NCBI RefSeq assembly: GCF_005221385.1
Contig: NZ_CP039903.1
Location: 496,001-560,000, forward strand
From: Agrobacterium tumefaciens
Lineage (GTDB): Bacteria > Pseudomonadota > Alphaproteobacteria > Rhizobiales > Rhizobiaceae
Reading direction: 5' to 3'
DNA: 64,000 bases
Shown: piece after piece, positions 47,540 to 57,465 of the stretch
How the letters are laid out: every line of letters starts with the position of its first letter
How positions within the stretch are numbered: position 1 is the stretch's first letter
Position numbers and translations under genes: made by a program
Notes under the pieces: generated by a model
Databases searched by the model: none
What the model was told of the DNA's origin: nothing
Seen by the model: only the letters and a program-made list of their open reading frames with translations

Positions 47540-47692
47540 CCCCCCTCTGCCCTGCCGGGCATCTCCCCCTCAAGGGGGGAGATCGATCTGCGGCGAGGTT
47601 TCGCCCATCTCAATGTTTGCGAATGAGGTGGCGGTAGCGCCTCCTGCCGATCTCCCCCCTTGAGGGGGAGATGCCCGGCAGGGCAGAGGGGG
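47540..47692. repeat. Intergenic palindromic repeat, type B copy 2
   Basis: Same arms as 42581-42750 (CCCCCTCTGCCCTGCCGGGC outer, CTCCCCCTCAAGGGGGGAGA inner) with a different centre. It lies inside the bet operon, between betB and betA. Confidence 0.8.
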
Positions 47693-47752
47693 TAAGCCTC
47701 ACCCACTGACAGTCAATCAATCGGAACCAACGCTCATCGGAGAGAGCAGATC

Positions 47753-49402
47753 ATGCAAGCAGATTACATCATCGTCGGCTCCGGCTCCGCAGGTTCCGCC
47801 ATCGCCTATCGCCTGTCGGAAGACGGCCGTTATTCGGTGATTGTCATCGAGGCCGGTGGATCGGATTTCGGCCCCTTCATCCAGATGCCGGCCGCATTGG
47901 CGTGGCCGATGAGCATGAAGCGCTATAATTGGGGTTATCTCTCCGAGCCCGAGCCGAACCTCGACAACCGCAGAATTACGGCGCCGCGTGGAAAAGTCAT
48001 CGGCGGTTCGTCTTCCATCAACGGCCTCGTTTATGTGCGCGGCCATGCGGAGGATTTCAACCGCTGGGAAGAGCTTGGCGCGCATGGCTGGGCCTATGCG
48101 GATGTGCTGCCCTATTTCAAGCGCATGGAACACAGCCATGGCGGCGAGGAGGGATGGCGTGGCACGGATGGGCCGCTGCATGTGCAGCGCGGGCCGGTGA
48201 ATAATCCTCTGTTCCATGCCTTCATTCAGGCCGGCGCACAGGCGGGCTTCGAACTGACGGACGACTATAACGGCTCGAAGCAGGAAGGTTTCGGCCTTAT
48301 GGAGCAGACCATCCACAACGGCCGTCGCTGGTCCGCCGCCAACGCCTATCTGCGGCCGGCGCTGAAGCGCGGCAATGTCACACTGGTTAGCGGTTTCGCC
48401 CGCAAGATCGTCATCGAGAACGGCCGGGCCGTGGGTGTCGAGATCGAGCGCAAGGGCGTGGTCGAAACCATCAAGGCCAATCGCGAAGTCATCATTTCCG
48501 CCTCCTCCTTCAATTCGCCGAAACTGCTGATGCTTTCGGGCATCGGCCCCGCCGCGCATCTGGCTGAGATGGGCATCGAGGTGAAGGCGGATCGTCCGGG
48601 TGTCGGCGCAAACCTCCAGGACCATATGGAGTTCTATTTCCAGCAGGTCTCCACCAAGCCCGTCTCGCTATATTCCTGGCTGCCATGGTTCTGGCAGGGA
48701 GTGGCCGGTGCGCAATGGCTGCTGTCGAAAGGCGGGCTTGGTGCCTCCAACCAGTTCGAGGCCTGCGCCTTCCTGCGCTCCGCACCAGGCCTGAAACAGC
48801 CTGATATCCAGTATCATTTCCTGCCCGTCGCCATTTCCTATGACGGCAAGGCGGCGGCGAAAAGTCATGGTTTTCAAGTGCATGTCGGTTACAACCTGTC
48901 AAAATCACGCGGCAACGTCACGCTCCGCTCCGCCGATCCGAAGGACGACCCCGTCATTCGTTTCAATTATATGAGCCACCCGGAAGACTGGGAGAAGTTC
49001 CGCCATTGCGTGCGCCTGACGCGTGAAATCTTCAGCCAGAAAGCCTTTGACGATTTTCGCGGACCGGAAATCCAGCCGGGTGAAAAAGTGGCGAGCGACG
49101 ATGAGATCGACGCCTTTTTGCGGGAACATCTGGAAAGCGCATATCACCCCTGCGGCACCTGCCGGATGGGCGACAGGGACGACCCGATGGCCGTGGTCGA
49201 TCCCGAATGCCGGGTGATCGGCGTTGAGGGATTGAGGGTTGCCGACAGCTCGATCTTCCCGCATGTGACCTATGGCAACCTGAACGGCCCGTCGATCATG
49301 ACCGGTGAAAAGGCGGCCGATCATATTCTCGGCAAGACCCCGCTGCCGCGTTCCAATCAGGAACCTTGGACGAACCCGCGCGCGGCCGTCAGCGACCGGT
49401 GA
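47753..49402 (+). CDS. betA: Choline dehydrogenase
   Basis: 549 residues, GMC oxidoreductase family. FAD-binding [17 protein letters not shown] at the N-terminus, then [18 protein letters not shown] and the C-terminal catalytic HPCGTCRMG with the active-site His. Oxidises choline to betaine aldehyde, which BetB completes. It is membrane-associated in relatives. GGAGAG lies before the ATG. Confidence 0.94.
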   Translation: MQADYIIVGSGSAGSAIAYRLSEDGRYSVIVIEAGGSDFGPFIQMPAALAWPMSMKRYNWGYLSEPEPNLDNRRITAPRGKVIGGSSSINGLVYVRGHAEDFNRWEELGAHGWAYADVLPYFKRMEHSHGGEEGWRGTDGPLHVQRGPVNNPLFHAFIQAGAQAGFELTDDYNGSKQEGFGLMEQTIHNGRRWSAANAYLRPALKRGNVTLVSGFARKIVIENGRAVGVEIERKGVVETIKANREVIISASSFNSPKLLMLSGIGPAAHLAEMGIEVKADRPGVGANLQDHMEFYFQQVSTKPVSLYSWLPWFWQGVAGAQWLLSKGGLGASNQFEACAFLRSAPGLKQPDIQYHFLPVAISYDGKAAAKSHGFQVHVGYNLSKSRGNVTLRSADPKDDPVIRFNYMSHPEDWEKFRHCVRLTREIFSQKAFDDFRGPEIQPGEKVASDDEIDAFLREHLESAYHPCGTCRMGDRDDPMAVVDPECRVIGVEGLRVADSSIFPHVTYGNLNGPSIMTGEKAADHILGKTPLPRSNQEPWTNPRAAVSDR

Positions 49403-49405
49403 GGA

Positions 49406-49705
49406 TCAGTGGTAGTCATCCTCGCGCTGGTGGCGGATCGCGAGGATTGTTACTTTCTCGGCATTCTCTATTTCAAAGAGAATGACATAACCCGAAGACC
49501 CAAACGGGATGAGAAATTCCCGCAGAAACGGGCTTTCCGCATCAACTTTTCTGCAACTCATTGGAAAGTCCGCAAGTGCGGCGATCCCCTTTTCGATTGC
49601 CCTGTAAGCTCGCTTCGCCGCATGTTTGTCCTGGCGAAGGAGATGAGCATATAGACGCGTTATGTTGTCGCGTGCTCTGTCGGCGAGAAAAACCTGATAT
49701 GTCAC
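49406..49705 (-). CDS. RelE/ParE-family toxin
   Basis: 99 residues with the ParE pattern: VFLADRARDNITRLYAHLL, the middle helices AKRAYRAIEKGIAALADFP and the terminal strand VTILAIRHQREDD. Such toxins act on gyrase or mRNA. It follows the antitoxin with a 4-bp overlap (ATGA), the usual order for parDE. Convergent with betA, 3 bp from its stop. The full-length domain suggests an active toxin. Confidence 0.85.
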   Translation of the reverse strand: MTYQVFLADRARDNITRLYAHLLRQDKHAAKRAYRAIEKGIAALADFPMSCRKVDAESPFLREFLIPFGSSGYVILFEIENAEKVTILAIRHQREDDYH

Positions 49706-49977
49706 TTGTCGTCGTCTTCAGTGAGCTTTGCGTCAAGCATAATTTTCAGTTCGGCAAGCACATCTTCCGCTCTGTGATAAACACCCGTTTTCTTCGATTC
49801 TTCACGCGCGGCCAGCCCGCGTGCAATAAAATCCGCCTGCGATTTGCGGATTTCCACTTCCCTGCGCACGGAATCCTCAACGAAGGAAGAGAGCGTTTCG
49901 CCGTCCTTCAGCACGCTTTCCGCCGCCTCGCGAAAATCCGCAGTTACCCGAAGCGAGGGCAATGTCGCCGTTTTCAT
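49702..49977 (-). CDS. ParD-like antitoxin
   Basis: 91 residues. N-terminal ribbon-helix-helix (TLPSLRVTADFREAAESVL and SSFVEDSVRREVEIRKSQ), then a tail with GVYHRAEDVLAELK that would wrap the toxin. It precedes the toxin gene and overlaps it by 4 bp. ATG has AGGTG just upstream. Expected to repress the pair and neutralise the toxin. Confidence 0.85.
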   Translation of the reverse strand: MKTATLPSLRVTADFREAAESVLKDGETLSSFVEDSVRREVEIRKSQADFIARGLAAREESKKTGVYHRAEDVLAELKIMLDAKLTEDDDK

Positions 49978-50032
49978 GTTGCACCTCCATGCGTTGCAAT
50001 TGCGATGCTTAGAATGAGCCGGTTATGACGCT

Positions 50033-51466
50033 ATGTCAAATGCGAAACTTGCAATCCCTGCCCGAGAGGTCGATAAACGGGCGTCCCGCCTGAAGAATGC
50101 AAAATCACCGATCTGGACCGCCATGCCCGTCGATTACAAGAAGCTGAAGATGCTCCGCCGTTCCCGTGTTGTCTGGGGGTCGTGGCGGGCTTGGAAACCG
50201 CGGGCGGTTTTCTGGATCGGCGCGCTTGCGGTGGGCGTCATCAGCGTCGGTTTTGCATGGGCGGCGGATCGCGCCCAGCATCTTTTCTTCGCGGCCACTT
50301 CTTCGGGGCCGTGGGCGTTCCTGTTGCCGCTCATCATAACACCACTCGGTTTCACGCTCTGCGCCTGGCTGGCATTGACGGTTTTCCCCAATGCCGGTGG
50401 CAGCGGTATTCCGCAGGCGATCGCCGCGCGGCATCTGCGTGACGATGCGGATCGTTCGCGGCTTCTGTCGCTGAAGCTCGCTTTCGGCAAGGTGGTGCTG
50501 ACGGTGGCGGGTCTTTTGTCCGGCGCCTCGATCGGGCGTGAGGGGCCGACCGTTCAGGTGGGTGCCTCGATCATGCTGCAGGCTGCCCGCTGGGGCGGTA
50601 TGGCGCAGGCGAAGGGTCTCATCCTCGCCGGATCGGCGGCGGGCATCGCGGCCGCCTTCAATACGCCGCTGGCAGGCATCGTCTTTGCCATCGAGGAAAT
50701 GAGTAAAACCTACGAATCCCGCGCCAATGGTCTTGTTCTCACCGCCGTCATCCTGTCCGGCCTTGCTTCGCTGGCGCTGGTCGGCAGCTACACATATTTC
50801 GGTACGAGTTCCGTTCTGGCGAAAACGACAGCAGACTGGCTTCTGGTGCTGATCTGTGGCATTGGCGGCGGCGCTTTCGGCGCGCTCTTCAGCGCCGGGG
50901 CGCTGCGACTGTCCGCCCGCATCCGGCGTTTCGCGCAGTCCGTGCCGTTAAAACGAATGCTGGCGGTTGCTGCCGCCTGTGGCCTCGCTTCGGCCGTCAT
51001 CGGTATTGCAACGGGTGGCGCGACCTTTGGAACCGGCTACGAACAGGCCCGTGCGGCGATTGAGGGGCAAGCCGCTCCGACCTTCTTCTTCATCGAAAAG
51101 CTGGCGGCGACCTTTCTTGCGATGATGTCGGGTATTCCCGGCGGCATCTTCGCGCCCTCCCTGTCCGTGGGTGCCGGTTTCGGCAGCACCATGGCCGCTC
51201 TGCTCGGCACCAGCATCGGCCTCGGCGCGATCGTCGGCATGGCAGGATATTTCGCCGGCGTGGTGCAGGCGCCGATGACGGCTTTTGTCATCATCCTCGA
51301 AATGACCGGCAATCATGAAGGCGTCATCCCCATCATGGTCGCATCGATGCTGGGATATCTGACCTCCCGCCTGTTCTCCCGGGAGCCGCTCTATCACGGC
51401 CTGTCGCGCGTTTTCATCGCCCAGGCCATCCGCGCAAAAAGGGCAAGTCACGCCACCGATGCCTGA
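50033..51466 (+). CDS. ClC-family chloride channel/antiporter
   Basis: 477 residues. The ClC signatures GSGIPQ, GREGPTVQVG (gating glutamate in GREGP, about residue 168) and GGIFAPSLSVGA are present, with about ten transmembrane helices. No C-terminal CBS domains. It probably exchanges chloride for protons and aids acid or osmotic response. ATG 50033 has no clear ribosome site; ATG 50123 would also keep all conserved parts. Convergent with the DUF3750 gene, 5 bp apart. Confidence 0.88.
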   Translation: MSNAKLAIPAREVDKRASRLKNAKSPIWTAMPVDYKKLKMLRRSRVVWGSWRAWKPRAVFWIGALAVGVISVGFAWAADRAQHLFFAATSSGPWAFLLPLIITPLGFTLCAWLALTVFPNAGGSGIPQAIAARHLRDDADRSRLLSLKLAFGKVVLTVAGLLSGASIGREGPTVQVGASIMLQAARWGGMAQAKGLILAGSAAGIAAAFNTPLAGIVFAIEEMSKTYESRANGLVLTAVILSGLASLALVGSYTYFGTSSVLAKTTADWLLVLICGIGGGAFGALFSAGALRLSARIRRFAQSVPLKRMLAVAAACGLASAVIGIATGGATFGTGYEQARAAIEGQAAPTFFFIEKLAATFLAMMSGIPGGIFAPSLSVGAGFGSTMAALLGTSIGLGAIVGMAGYFAGVVQAPMTAFVIILEMTGNHEGVIPIMVASMLGYLTSRLFSREPLYHGLSRVFIAQAIRAKRASHATDA

Positions 51467-51471
51467 TGGCG

Positions 51472-52224
51472 TCAGACGCGTGCGCCGGCCACCCCGAAAT
51501 ACCCAAGGCCGGGTATTTTAACGCCCGGGCGGCTGAAATCGATACCCGCGACCAGACCGAGAAAATTGATCTCGAAACCGCTGCGCGTTCCCGCCGAAAT
51601 ACCGAACAATCCGCCCAGCGAAACGCTCGCATCCTTCCAGTCGTCGGCGACATGATAAAACGCGCCGTTCGGCAAGTAATCACGTCCCACCGCGTCAGGC
51701 GGCAGGACTACGCCGAGTTCCGGTACGCTGCGCAGCACATGCGCGACGAAGGTGTTGGAGTTGGGACCGGGATAGATGCGATAGCCGCCCGGCTTGCCAT
51801 AGGGATAATCGGCAATTGCCTGCTCGATCTTTGGGATCAGCTTTTCCGCCGCCGCGCCGTGAATGGCCACCACCTCGCGCGGCGTGTTGGAATACCAATA
51901 GGCATCCGCCGCATAGCCATTGCGGCGGATGGGCGTTCCCCAACCCACCTTGTCGTAGCGATCATAGGCCGTCGCACCCGGCTTTTTGAGCACAATCCAG
52001 GCATGGCTGGCGACGGAGCCCTTGAAGCCGCCGGTCATGGCGGAAAACACGTAAATCGCAGCCTGCTTGTCGGCTCCGGCTAGCGGAAGGGTGCCGGAGG
52101 AAGACCAGCGGGCATCGCGTCAGCCCTGCGGATGATCCCGCATCGCCCACAAGCCGGCCGATGCCAGAGCGGGAAGCAGATAGATAATGGCAATCGCCAG
52201 CAGCAGACGTTTTGCAAATTTCAC
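51472..52224 (-). pseudogene. DUF3750 gene interrupted by an in-frame TGA
   Basis: The 193-residue frame 51472-52050 carries the DUF3750 core (FKGSVASHAWIVLKK, GWGTPIRRNGYAADAYW, GYRIYPGPNSNTFVAHVL). Reading further upstream in the same frame gives an N-terminal membrane helix (KRLLLAIAIIYLLPALASA) and DHPQG, then TGA at 52120-52122, then RDARWSSSGTLP. Family members have a tryptophan at this point (DRPxxWRxADWSS), so TGG to TGA is the simplest explanation. The start would be GTG 52224. The product is either lost or shortened to a version without the membrane anchor. A sequencing error is the alternative. Confidence 0.75.
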
Positions 52225-52297
52225 TGGTAGCCCCGTGCATCGAAAAATCAATTGCGGTATCAACGACATAAAATCAGAACTTTTTGAGGCTGCGAAC

Positions 52298-53296
52298 ATG
52301 AACAATTCCGTTACCGTCGAAGTCACCAGGGGAAACCTCGTCGAAAGCCGCCATCAGGGCCTCGCCGTGGTGGTGGATGGTGATGGCGGCGTTGTGTTTT
52401 CCGCAGGTGACGTCGAGCGCGGCATCTTCCCGCGTTCCGCCTGCAAGGCCATGCAGGCGCTGCCGCTGGTGGAAAGCGGCGCGGCGGATGCCTATGGTTT
52501 CGGCAATCGCGAACTGGCGCTTGCCTGTTCCTCCCACTCCGGTGAAGATGAGCACGCAGCGCTTGCCGCTTCCATGCTGGCCAGAGCGGGGCGGGATGTG
52601 GAGACGCTGGAATGCGGCGCGCACTGGTCATCCGACCAGAAAACCATCATCCATCAGGCGCGCACGCTGGAAAAACCGACGGCGCTGCACAATAATTGCT
52701 CCGGCAAACATTCCGGCTTCATCTGCGCCTGCTGCCACACGGGCACTGACCCCAAGGGCTATGTCGGTTATGATCACCCGTTGCAGCAGGAAATCCGCGC
52801 CACCATGGCCAGCCTGACGGGGGCGACGCTCGGCCATGACAATTGCGGCGTCGATGGTTGCTCCATCCCCACCTATGCGGTGCCGCTCACGGGGCTGGCG
52901 CATGGTTTCGCCAGGATGGCGACGGGCACGGGGCTGGAAGCGGGCCGCGCCAAAGCCTCGCGTCGTCTCATCGAGGCCTGCATGGCGGAACCCTTTTTTG
53001 TGGCAGGCACCGGCCGCGCCTGCACGAAGCTGATGCAGATCGCACCGGGCAGGATTTTCGCCAAAACCGGCGCTGAAGGTGTCTTCGTGGCGGCCCTGCC
53101 GGAAAAGGGTATTGCCATGGCGGTGAAATGCGAAGACGGCACCACACGCGCGGCCGAAGCCATGGTCTCGGCATTGCTCGCCCGCTATTTCGATGAGGGC
53201 AGCGCCGAGCAGCAGGCTCTGACAGGCATGGCCAACCGGCAGATGCGCAATTGGAACGGCATCCATGTCGGTGATGTCAGAGTCGTCGGGCTGTAA
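52298..53296 (+). CDS. L-asparaginase II, rhizobial type
   Basis: 332 residues from ATG 52298, with GAGG nine bases upstream. Active-site residues of the Rhizobium etli ReAV-type enzyme all line up one position earlier: S47 and K50 (PRSACK), S79 (ACSSHSGE), C134 and K137 (NNCSGKHSG), D186 and C188 (CGVDGC). These zinc-stabilised enzymes hydrolyse asparagine to aspartate and are unrelated to E. coli AnsA/AnsB. Likely cytoplasmic. The frame runs to 52187, but that part overlaps the DUF3750 start. Confidence 0.9.
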   Translation: MNNSVTVEVTRGNLVESRHQGLAVVVDGDGGVVFSAGDVERGIFPRSACKAMQALPLVESGAADAYGFGNRELALACSSHSGEDEHAALAASMLARAGRDVETLECGAHWSSDQKTIIHQARTLEKPTALHNNCSGKHSGFICACCHTGTDPKGYVGYDHPLQQEIRATMASLTGATLGHDNCGVDGCSIPTYAVPLTGLAHGFARMATGTGLEAGRAKASRRLIEACMAEPFFVAGTGRACTKLMQIAPGRIFAKTGAEGVFVAALPEKGIAMAVKCEDGTTRAAEAMVSALLARYFDEGSAEQQALTGMANRQMRNWNGIHVGDVRVVGL

Positions 53297-53300
53297 AATC

Positions 53301-53334
53301 CGGCGTCAAAAACGCGATAAAACCTTTGACGCCG
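53301..53334. terminator. Hairpin after the asparaginase gene
   Basis: CGGCGTCAAA and TTTGACGCCG, 10-bp perfect arms with a 14-base loop, begin 5 bp after the stop. No U-run follows, so termination is plausible but not certain. Confidence 0.45.
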
Positions 53335-53450
53335 CCGGTTGCCGGCACGATGATGGCTTGCCCTGCGCGTGATGGCCGTCTCTGGCCGACCGTAAGGCGC
53401 GGCGTCCGCACGAGGGTGGACGCCTTCATTGCACTGGAGGTCGCATATCC

Positions 53451-54074
53451 ATGTTCACCCTGTTTTTTTCCCCCGGCTCCTGCTCGCGCGCCAGCCATAT
53501 CGTGCTTGAGGAATCCGGCCTGCCCTATACGGCCCACCGCGTCAATTTCGCCGAGGGCGAACAGCGCTCCGAGACATTTCTGAAGATCAATCCGAAAGGC
53601 CGCGTGCCGGCGCTCGCCACCGCAAGCGGGGTGCTGACCGAGACCCCGGCCATCCTCGCCTTCATCGCCCAGATGGCCCCGGAGAAGAAGCTCGCACCGC
53701 TTGACGATCCCTTTGAATTTGCCGTCATGCAGTCCTTCAACGCCTTCATTTCCTCCACCGTACATGTCGCGCACGCCCATGGCCGGCGCGGCAGCCGCTG
53801 GGCGAACGACGATAGTTCGCTGGCGGATATGAAGGCGAAGGTGCCGCAGACCATGGGTGAGTGCTTCGAGCTGATCGAGCACGGCCTATTGCACGGCCCG
53901 TGGGTTCTGGGCACGGCCTATTCGGTGGCCGATCCCTATCTTTTCGTCATGTCCGGCTGGCTGGAAAGCGACGGCGTGGATATTGCCCGGTTCCCGAAAG
54001 TGCACGACCACTTCCGCCGCATGAACGACCGCCCGGCGGTACAGCGGGCGCTGGCGAGCGAGAGGGGTCAATAG
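53451..54074 (+). CDS. Glutathione S-transferase family protein
   Basis: 207 residues. Thioredoxin-like N-domain (LFFSPGSCSRASHIVLEESG with the catalytic-type Ser/Cys near residue 10, then INPKGRVPALAT and LTETPAILAFIA) and a helical C-domain with VLGTAYSVADPYLFV. This matches the bacterial GST group. It should conjugate glutathione to electrophiles or act as a reductase; the substrate is unknown. It stands between asparaginase and a second GST on the other strand. Confidence 0.85.
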   Translation: MFTLFFSPGSCSRASHIVLEESGLPYTAHRVNFAEGEQRSETFLKINPKGRVPALATASGVLTETPAILAFIAQMAPEKKLAPLDDPFEFAVMQSFNAFISSTVHVAHAHGRRGSRWANDDSSLADMKAKVPQTMGECFELIEHGLLHGPWVLGTAYSVADPYLFVMSGWLESDGVDIARFPKVHDHFRRMNDRPAVQRALASERGQ

Positions 54075-54083
54075 TTACTGTCG

Positions 54084-54168
54084 TCATCCTCGGGCTTGTC
54101 CCGAGGATCTGCAACGTATTGATTTTATTTGACGTGGTTGGATCCTCGGGACAAGTCCGGGGATGACG
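54084..54168. repeat. Intergenic palindromic repeat, type C
   Basis: GTCATCCTCGGGCTTGTCCC on the left (54084-54110) and GGACAAGTCCGGGGATGAC on the right (54142-54168) are near-perfect inverted arms between two convergent GST genes. Could serve as a bidirectional terminator. Confidence 0.7.
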
Positions 54169-54211
54169 TTGAGTACGGAGGGACGTCTCCAGTCCGCGCC
54201 CAAAGCTCGTG

Positions 54212-54871
54212 TCAAGCCGCCTCAGCCGCGCGCGTATCCCACATCGTCTTGAACGCCGTGCGCGCCTGGCAGCGGGTGAGCCAGGCTTTCACCGCCGGAT
54301 GGGCATCAAACAGCGGCTGGTGGCCCTGCGCATAACGGACGATTTCCGCCGCATTGAGATCGGCGACGGTGAAACGATCGCCAACCAGATAGTCATGGCG
54401 GGAAAGATGCTGCTCCAGCACCCGGAACGGGCGTTTCAGCAGGCGGGCGGCAACATCGATTACTGCTTTGCCGCTATCGCTTTCCGACAGGCCTTCGGCG
54501 ATGGCGGAGGAAATTTTCAGCGAATTGGTCTCGATTTCGGTTGCGGCAAAGAAAGACCATTGCAGCATCGCCGCATCTTCCTTCAGATCGACCGGGGCGA
54601 GCGGCCCGCCATATTTGCGGGCAAGGTAAAGATTGATGGCCATGGATTCGTAAAGCACCATGCCGTCATCCTCGATGCAGGGAATGGTGCCCATCGGGTT
54701 GACGGCCAGAAACGCGGGCGACAGCGTGTTGAGCGGCGCATCCGCAGCGAGCGGATCGGCAAGGCGGCGGGCCTGTATCACGGGCACGTGCTTGAATTCT
54801 ATGCCGAGTTCGCCTGCCAGCCACAGCGTGCGCGTGGCGCGGGACCGGTAGACACCGTAAATCGTCAACAT
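54212..54871 (-). CDS. Glutathione S-transferase family protein
   Basis: 219 residues. N-domain: [33 protein letters not shown] and [17 protein letters not shown]-domain with the capping motif [15 protein letters not shown] typical soluble GST. Orientation and the 82-bp gap to the MarR gene (same strand) make co-expression with a detoxification regulator possible. Confidence 0.87.
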   Translation of the reverse strand: MLTIYGVYRSRATRTLWLAGELGIEFKHVPVIQARRLADPLAADAPLNTLSPAFLAVNPMGTIPCIEDDGMVLYESMAINLYLARKYGGPLAPVDLKEDAAMLQWSFFAATEIETNSLKISSAIAEGLSESDSGKAVIDVAARLLKRPFRVLEQHLSRHDYLVGDRFTVADLNAAEIVRYAQGHQPLFDAHPAVKAWLTRCQARTAFKTMWDTRAAEAA

Positions 54872-54953
54872 CGAAATTACCCCTTGAACCTGTTCGATGG
54901 CGGCACGTTACGGTCTCGCCGCTTTAAAGTGAAGTTGCAGATATCAGGGGCAA

Positions 54954-55523
54954 CTATGATTTTTTCTGATCCGTCAGCAAGTCCGTATCCGGCGATAGCC
55001 GATATTCGAAACGGTCGATGAACCGCTCGAACAGGCGGGCGAAAGTCTCCACATCCTCCGCCGGCCAACCGTCCATCACATCCTCGATGACGCTCATCTT
55101 GGTGCGGCGCATTTCCTGCAGCAGGCTGGTGCCGAGCGGCGTGATTTCGACGATGCTGCGGCGGCCGTCTTCCTGCGAGACGCCACGCTTCAACAAGCCG
55201 CGCCCCACCATATCCGCCACAACGCGGCTGCCGCGTGAGGGATCGATGCGCATGCCCTCGGCAATCGCGCCCACGGTGACATCACCTTCGGAGCGGCGCA
55301 GAATATCCAGAACGTCGATATGCGAGAGTTCGAGACCCGGAGCGAGCTTGGCAAGCGCCATGCGGCCGATGATGCGGCGGCCGATCATGATGCGCATGCG
55401 CGTCATCGTATTGCCGATCCGCTTGATGTCCTCGGGCAAATCTTCGTTCCAGTTTTCCTCAGTCGCCACTCTCAGCCGTTCCTCTTCTTGCGCGTTCGCG
55501 ATCACATTTAGCGCGAATAGCAT
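54954..55523 (-). CDS. MarR-family regulator
   Basis: 189 residues. Winged helix with VGAIAEGMRIDPSRGSRVVADMV as recognition part and wing GVSQEDGRRSIVEITPLG. Divergent from the DHA2 exporter at 55611, so it very probably represses that exporter until a toxic compound binds. ATG 55523 lacks a clear Shine-Dalgarno; a few later Met codons are alternatives. An AT-rich palindrome (CATATATATG, 55548-55557) in the intergenic region may be its operator. Confidence 0.87.
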   Translation of the reverse strand: MLFALNVIANAQEEERLRVATEENWNEDLPEDIKRIGNTMTRMRIMIGRRIIGRMALAKLAPGLELSHIDVLDILRRSEGDVTVGAIAEGMRIDPSRGSRVVADMVGRGLLKRGVSQEDGRRSIVEITPLGTSLLQEMRRTKMSVIEDVMDGWPAEDVETFARLFERFIDRFEYRLSPDTDLLTDQKKS

Positions 55524-55610
55524 GGATGTCAAAAACTTGCCATTGACATATATATGCTGATAGCACACAAATTGTCGCAGCAAATATGCCGGAACTCAAC
55601 GAGATTTTTC

Positions 55611-57140
55611 ATGGATATGTCCGCAGCCCCCGTGGCGCCGCTTGTGTCGGATCATCGGCGCAGGCTCATCGTTTTCCTATTTCTGATGCTGGCTATGTTC
55701 ATGGCCACCCTCGACAATCAGATCGTATCGACAGCGCTGCCCACCATCGTCGGCGAATTCGGCGCGCTGGAACGTTTCGGCTGGATCGGCTCCGCCTATC
55801 TTCTGGCAACCAGCGCGGTCATGCCTGTTTATGGCAAGCTCGGCGATCTGTTCGGGCGCAAATATGTGATGATCGCGGCGGTGGTCATCTTCACGCTGGG
55901 CTCGCTCGCCTGCGGTCTGGCCTGGTCGATGGATAGCCTGATTGCTGCCCGTGTGTTGCAGGGGCTTGGCGGCGGCGGCATTATGGTGTCGATCTTTTCC
56001 GTCAATGCGGATCTGTTCGAGCCGCGTGAACGCGCCCGCTACCAGAGCTATTCCAGCCTCACCATCATGGCGTCAGGCAGTGTCGGCCCGATCCTCGGCG
56101 GCACGATGAGTGACCTGTTCGGCTGGCGGTCGATCTTCCTCATCAACCTGCCGCTCGGCATCATCGTCATCGCCGGTCTGGCGCTGATGCTGCCTTACCG
56201 CCGCCCGGCGCGCCAGCCGAAGATCGATTATCTCGGTGCGGTTCTGCTGGCGGCCACCATTGCCAGCGTCGTCTTCTGGGCTGACAGCAGCGAACTGTTC
56301 GGCTCGTTGATCGCAGGCCCGAGCCTCGGCATCATCGCCTTCGCCGTCATCGCCGCTTTCCTGTGGGTACAGGTGGAGCGCCGCGCGCCGGAGCCCGTGG
56401 TGCCGCTGAGGCTCTTCAAGGACAGCACCTTTCCGTTGCTTATGATCGTCTCGCTGACAAGCGGCGGCATCGGCATCGGCATGGTCAATTATTACGCCCT
56501 GTTCCTGCAGACCACGACCGGGCTTTCCCCTTCCCATGCCGGCCTGTTCTTCATCGCGGTCACCGGCGGCATCGTCATGGGCTCGCTTTCGGCAGGACGG
56601 TTGATTTCGATCACCGGTGTCTACAAGCCCTTCTCGGTGGCGGGGCTCACCATCAATCTCGTCGCCATGCTGCTGTTCACGCAAATGCATGCGGGCACGC
56701 CGCTGGCGCTGATTGCGGCACTGATGCTGGTGCAGGGTTTCGCCGTTGGCCTCGGCCAGCAGGCGCCGATCATCGGTGTGCAGAATTCCGCGCCCAAGGC
56801 GGATATCGGTGCGGCGAGCGGCGCGGTGACGCTGACCCGCATGGGTGGTGCTGCCATCGCCATCTCGGTCTATGGCGCGATCGTCACCTCCAGCCTCAAG
56901 GGCGTGGCGGTCAATATCCCCGGCGTCGGCAGAATAGAGGAACTGACGCCGAAAATGCTCGCCGAACTGCCCGCCGCCTCACAGGCCGCCGTCGCCTCGC
57001 TTTATTCGGACGCCTTTACGCCGCTGTTCTTCGCGGCCGCCGCAACCGCTGCCATCGGCCTTGCGGCAGCGCTGATGCTGAAACCGGTGCGCCTGCCGGC
57101 CGCGGTTGAGGCGAAGCGGGCGGAAGCGGCGGGGGAGTAG
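55611..57140 (+). CDS. DHA2-family multidrug exporter (MFS, 14 helices)
   Basis: 509 residues, about 14 transmembrane helices. DHA2 motifs: TLDNQIVSTALPTIVGEF (motif D1) in helix 1, GKLGDLFGRKYV (motif A) and GGGGIMVSIFSV (motif B region), later RMGGAAIAISVYG. Proton-driven export of hydrophobic drugs or antimicrobials is the family role. The divergent MarR gene is its likely regulator. Start is ATG 55611; the frame extension to 55554 overlaps the promoter. Confidence 0.9.
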   Translation: MDMSAAPVAPLVSDHRRRLIVFLFLMLAMFMATLDNQIVSTALPTIVGEFGALERFGWIGSAYLLATSAVMPVYGKLGDLFGRKYVMIAAVVIFTLGSLACGLAWSMDSLIAARVLQGLGGGGIMVSIFSVNADLFEPRERARYQSYSSLTIMASGSVGPILGGTMSDLFGWRSIFLINLPLGIIVIAGLALMLPYRRPARQPKIDYLGAVLLAATIASVVFWADSSELFGSLIAGPSLGIIAFAVIAAFLWVQVERRAPEPVVPLRLFKDSTFPLLMIVSLTSGGIGIGMVNYYALFLQTTTGLSPSHAGLFFIAVTGGIVMGSLSAGRLISITGVYKPFSVAGLTINLVAMLLFTQMHAGTPLALIAALMLVQGFAVGLGQQAPIIGVQNSAPKADIGAASGAVTLTRMGGAAIAISVYGAIVTSSLKGVAVNIPGVGRIEELTPKMLAELPAASQAAVASLYSDAFTPLFFAAAATAAIGLAAALMLKPVRLPAAVEAKRAEAAGE

Positions 57141-57153
57141 GATGGTGAAGGCC

Positions 57154-57180
57154 GCCGCGTAAACGCCGGCCTTACGCGGC
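57154..57180. terminator. Hairpin between convergent exporter and antitoxin genes
   Basis: GCCGCGTAA and TTACGCGGC, 9-bp arms, overlapping the last codons of the antitoxin. No U-run on either side. Confidence 0.35.
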
Positions 57181-57465
57181 GTCCAATGATTTTTCGACGG
57201 CCAGCCGGAAGCCCAGCGCATGCAGGACTTTCTGCACGGTCTCGTAGCGGAGCTTCGAACCGGGTTTAAGCGCTTTATAGAGACTTTCCCGCCCGAGACC
57301 CGACACATCCGCGACATGCGACATTCCGCGAGCTCTTGCGACTGCGCCAAGGGCGGCAATGAACACATCGGGGTTTTCGTCTTCCATCGCCACTGCCAGA
57401 TATTCGATCATGGCTTCATCGCTATCCAGATAGTCCGACACATCAAATTTGCTAAATTCCGTCAT
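57172..57465 (-). CDS. Addiction-module antidote protein (HigA/RelB-like helix-turn-helix)
   Basis: 97 residues from ATG 57465 (ATG 57471 two codons earlier is possible). KFDVSDYLDSDEAMIEYLA and the HTH ARGMSHVADVSGLGRESLYKAL match the family found downstream of small RelE-type toxins. It overlaps the toxin stop as ATGA, normal for this toxin-first order. Since the toxin is shortened, this antidote may be a remnant or repress only its own promoter. Confidence 0.8.
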   Translation of the reverse strand: MTEFSKFDVSDYLDSDEAMIEYLAVAMEDENPDVFIAALGAVARARGMSHVADVSGLGRESLYKALKPGSKLRYETVQKVLHALGFRLAVEKSLDAA

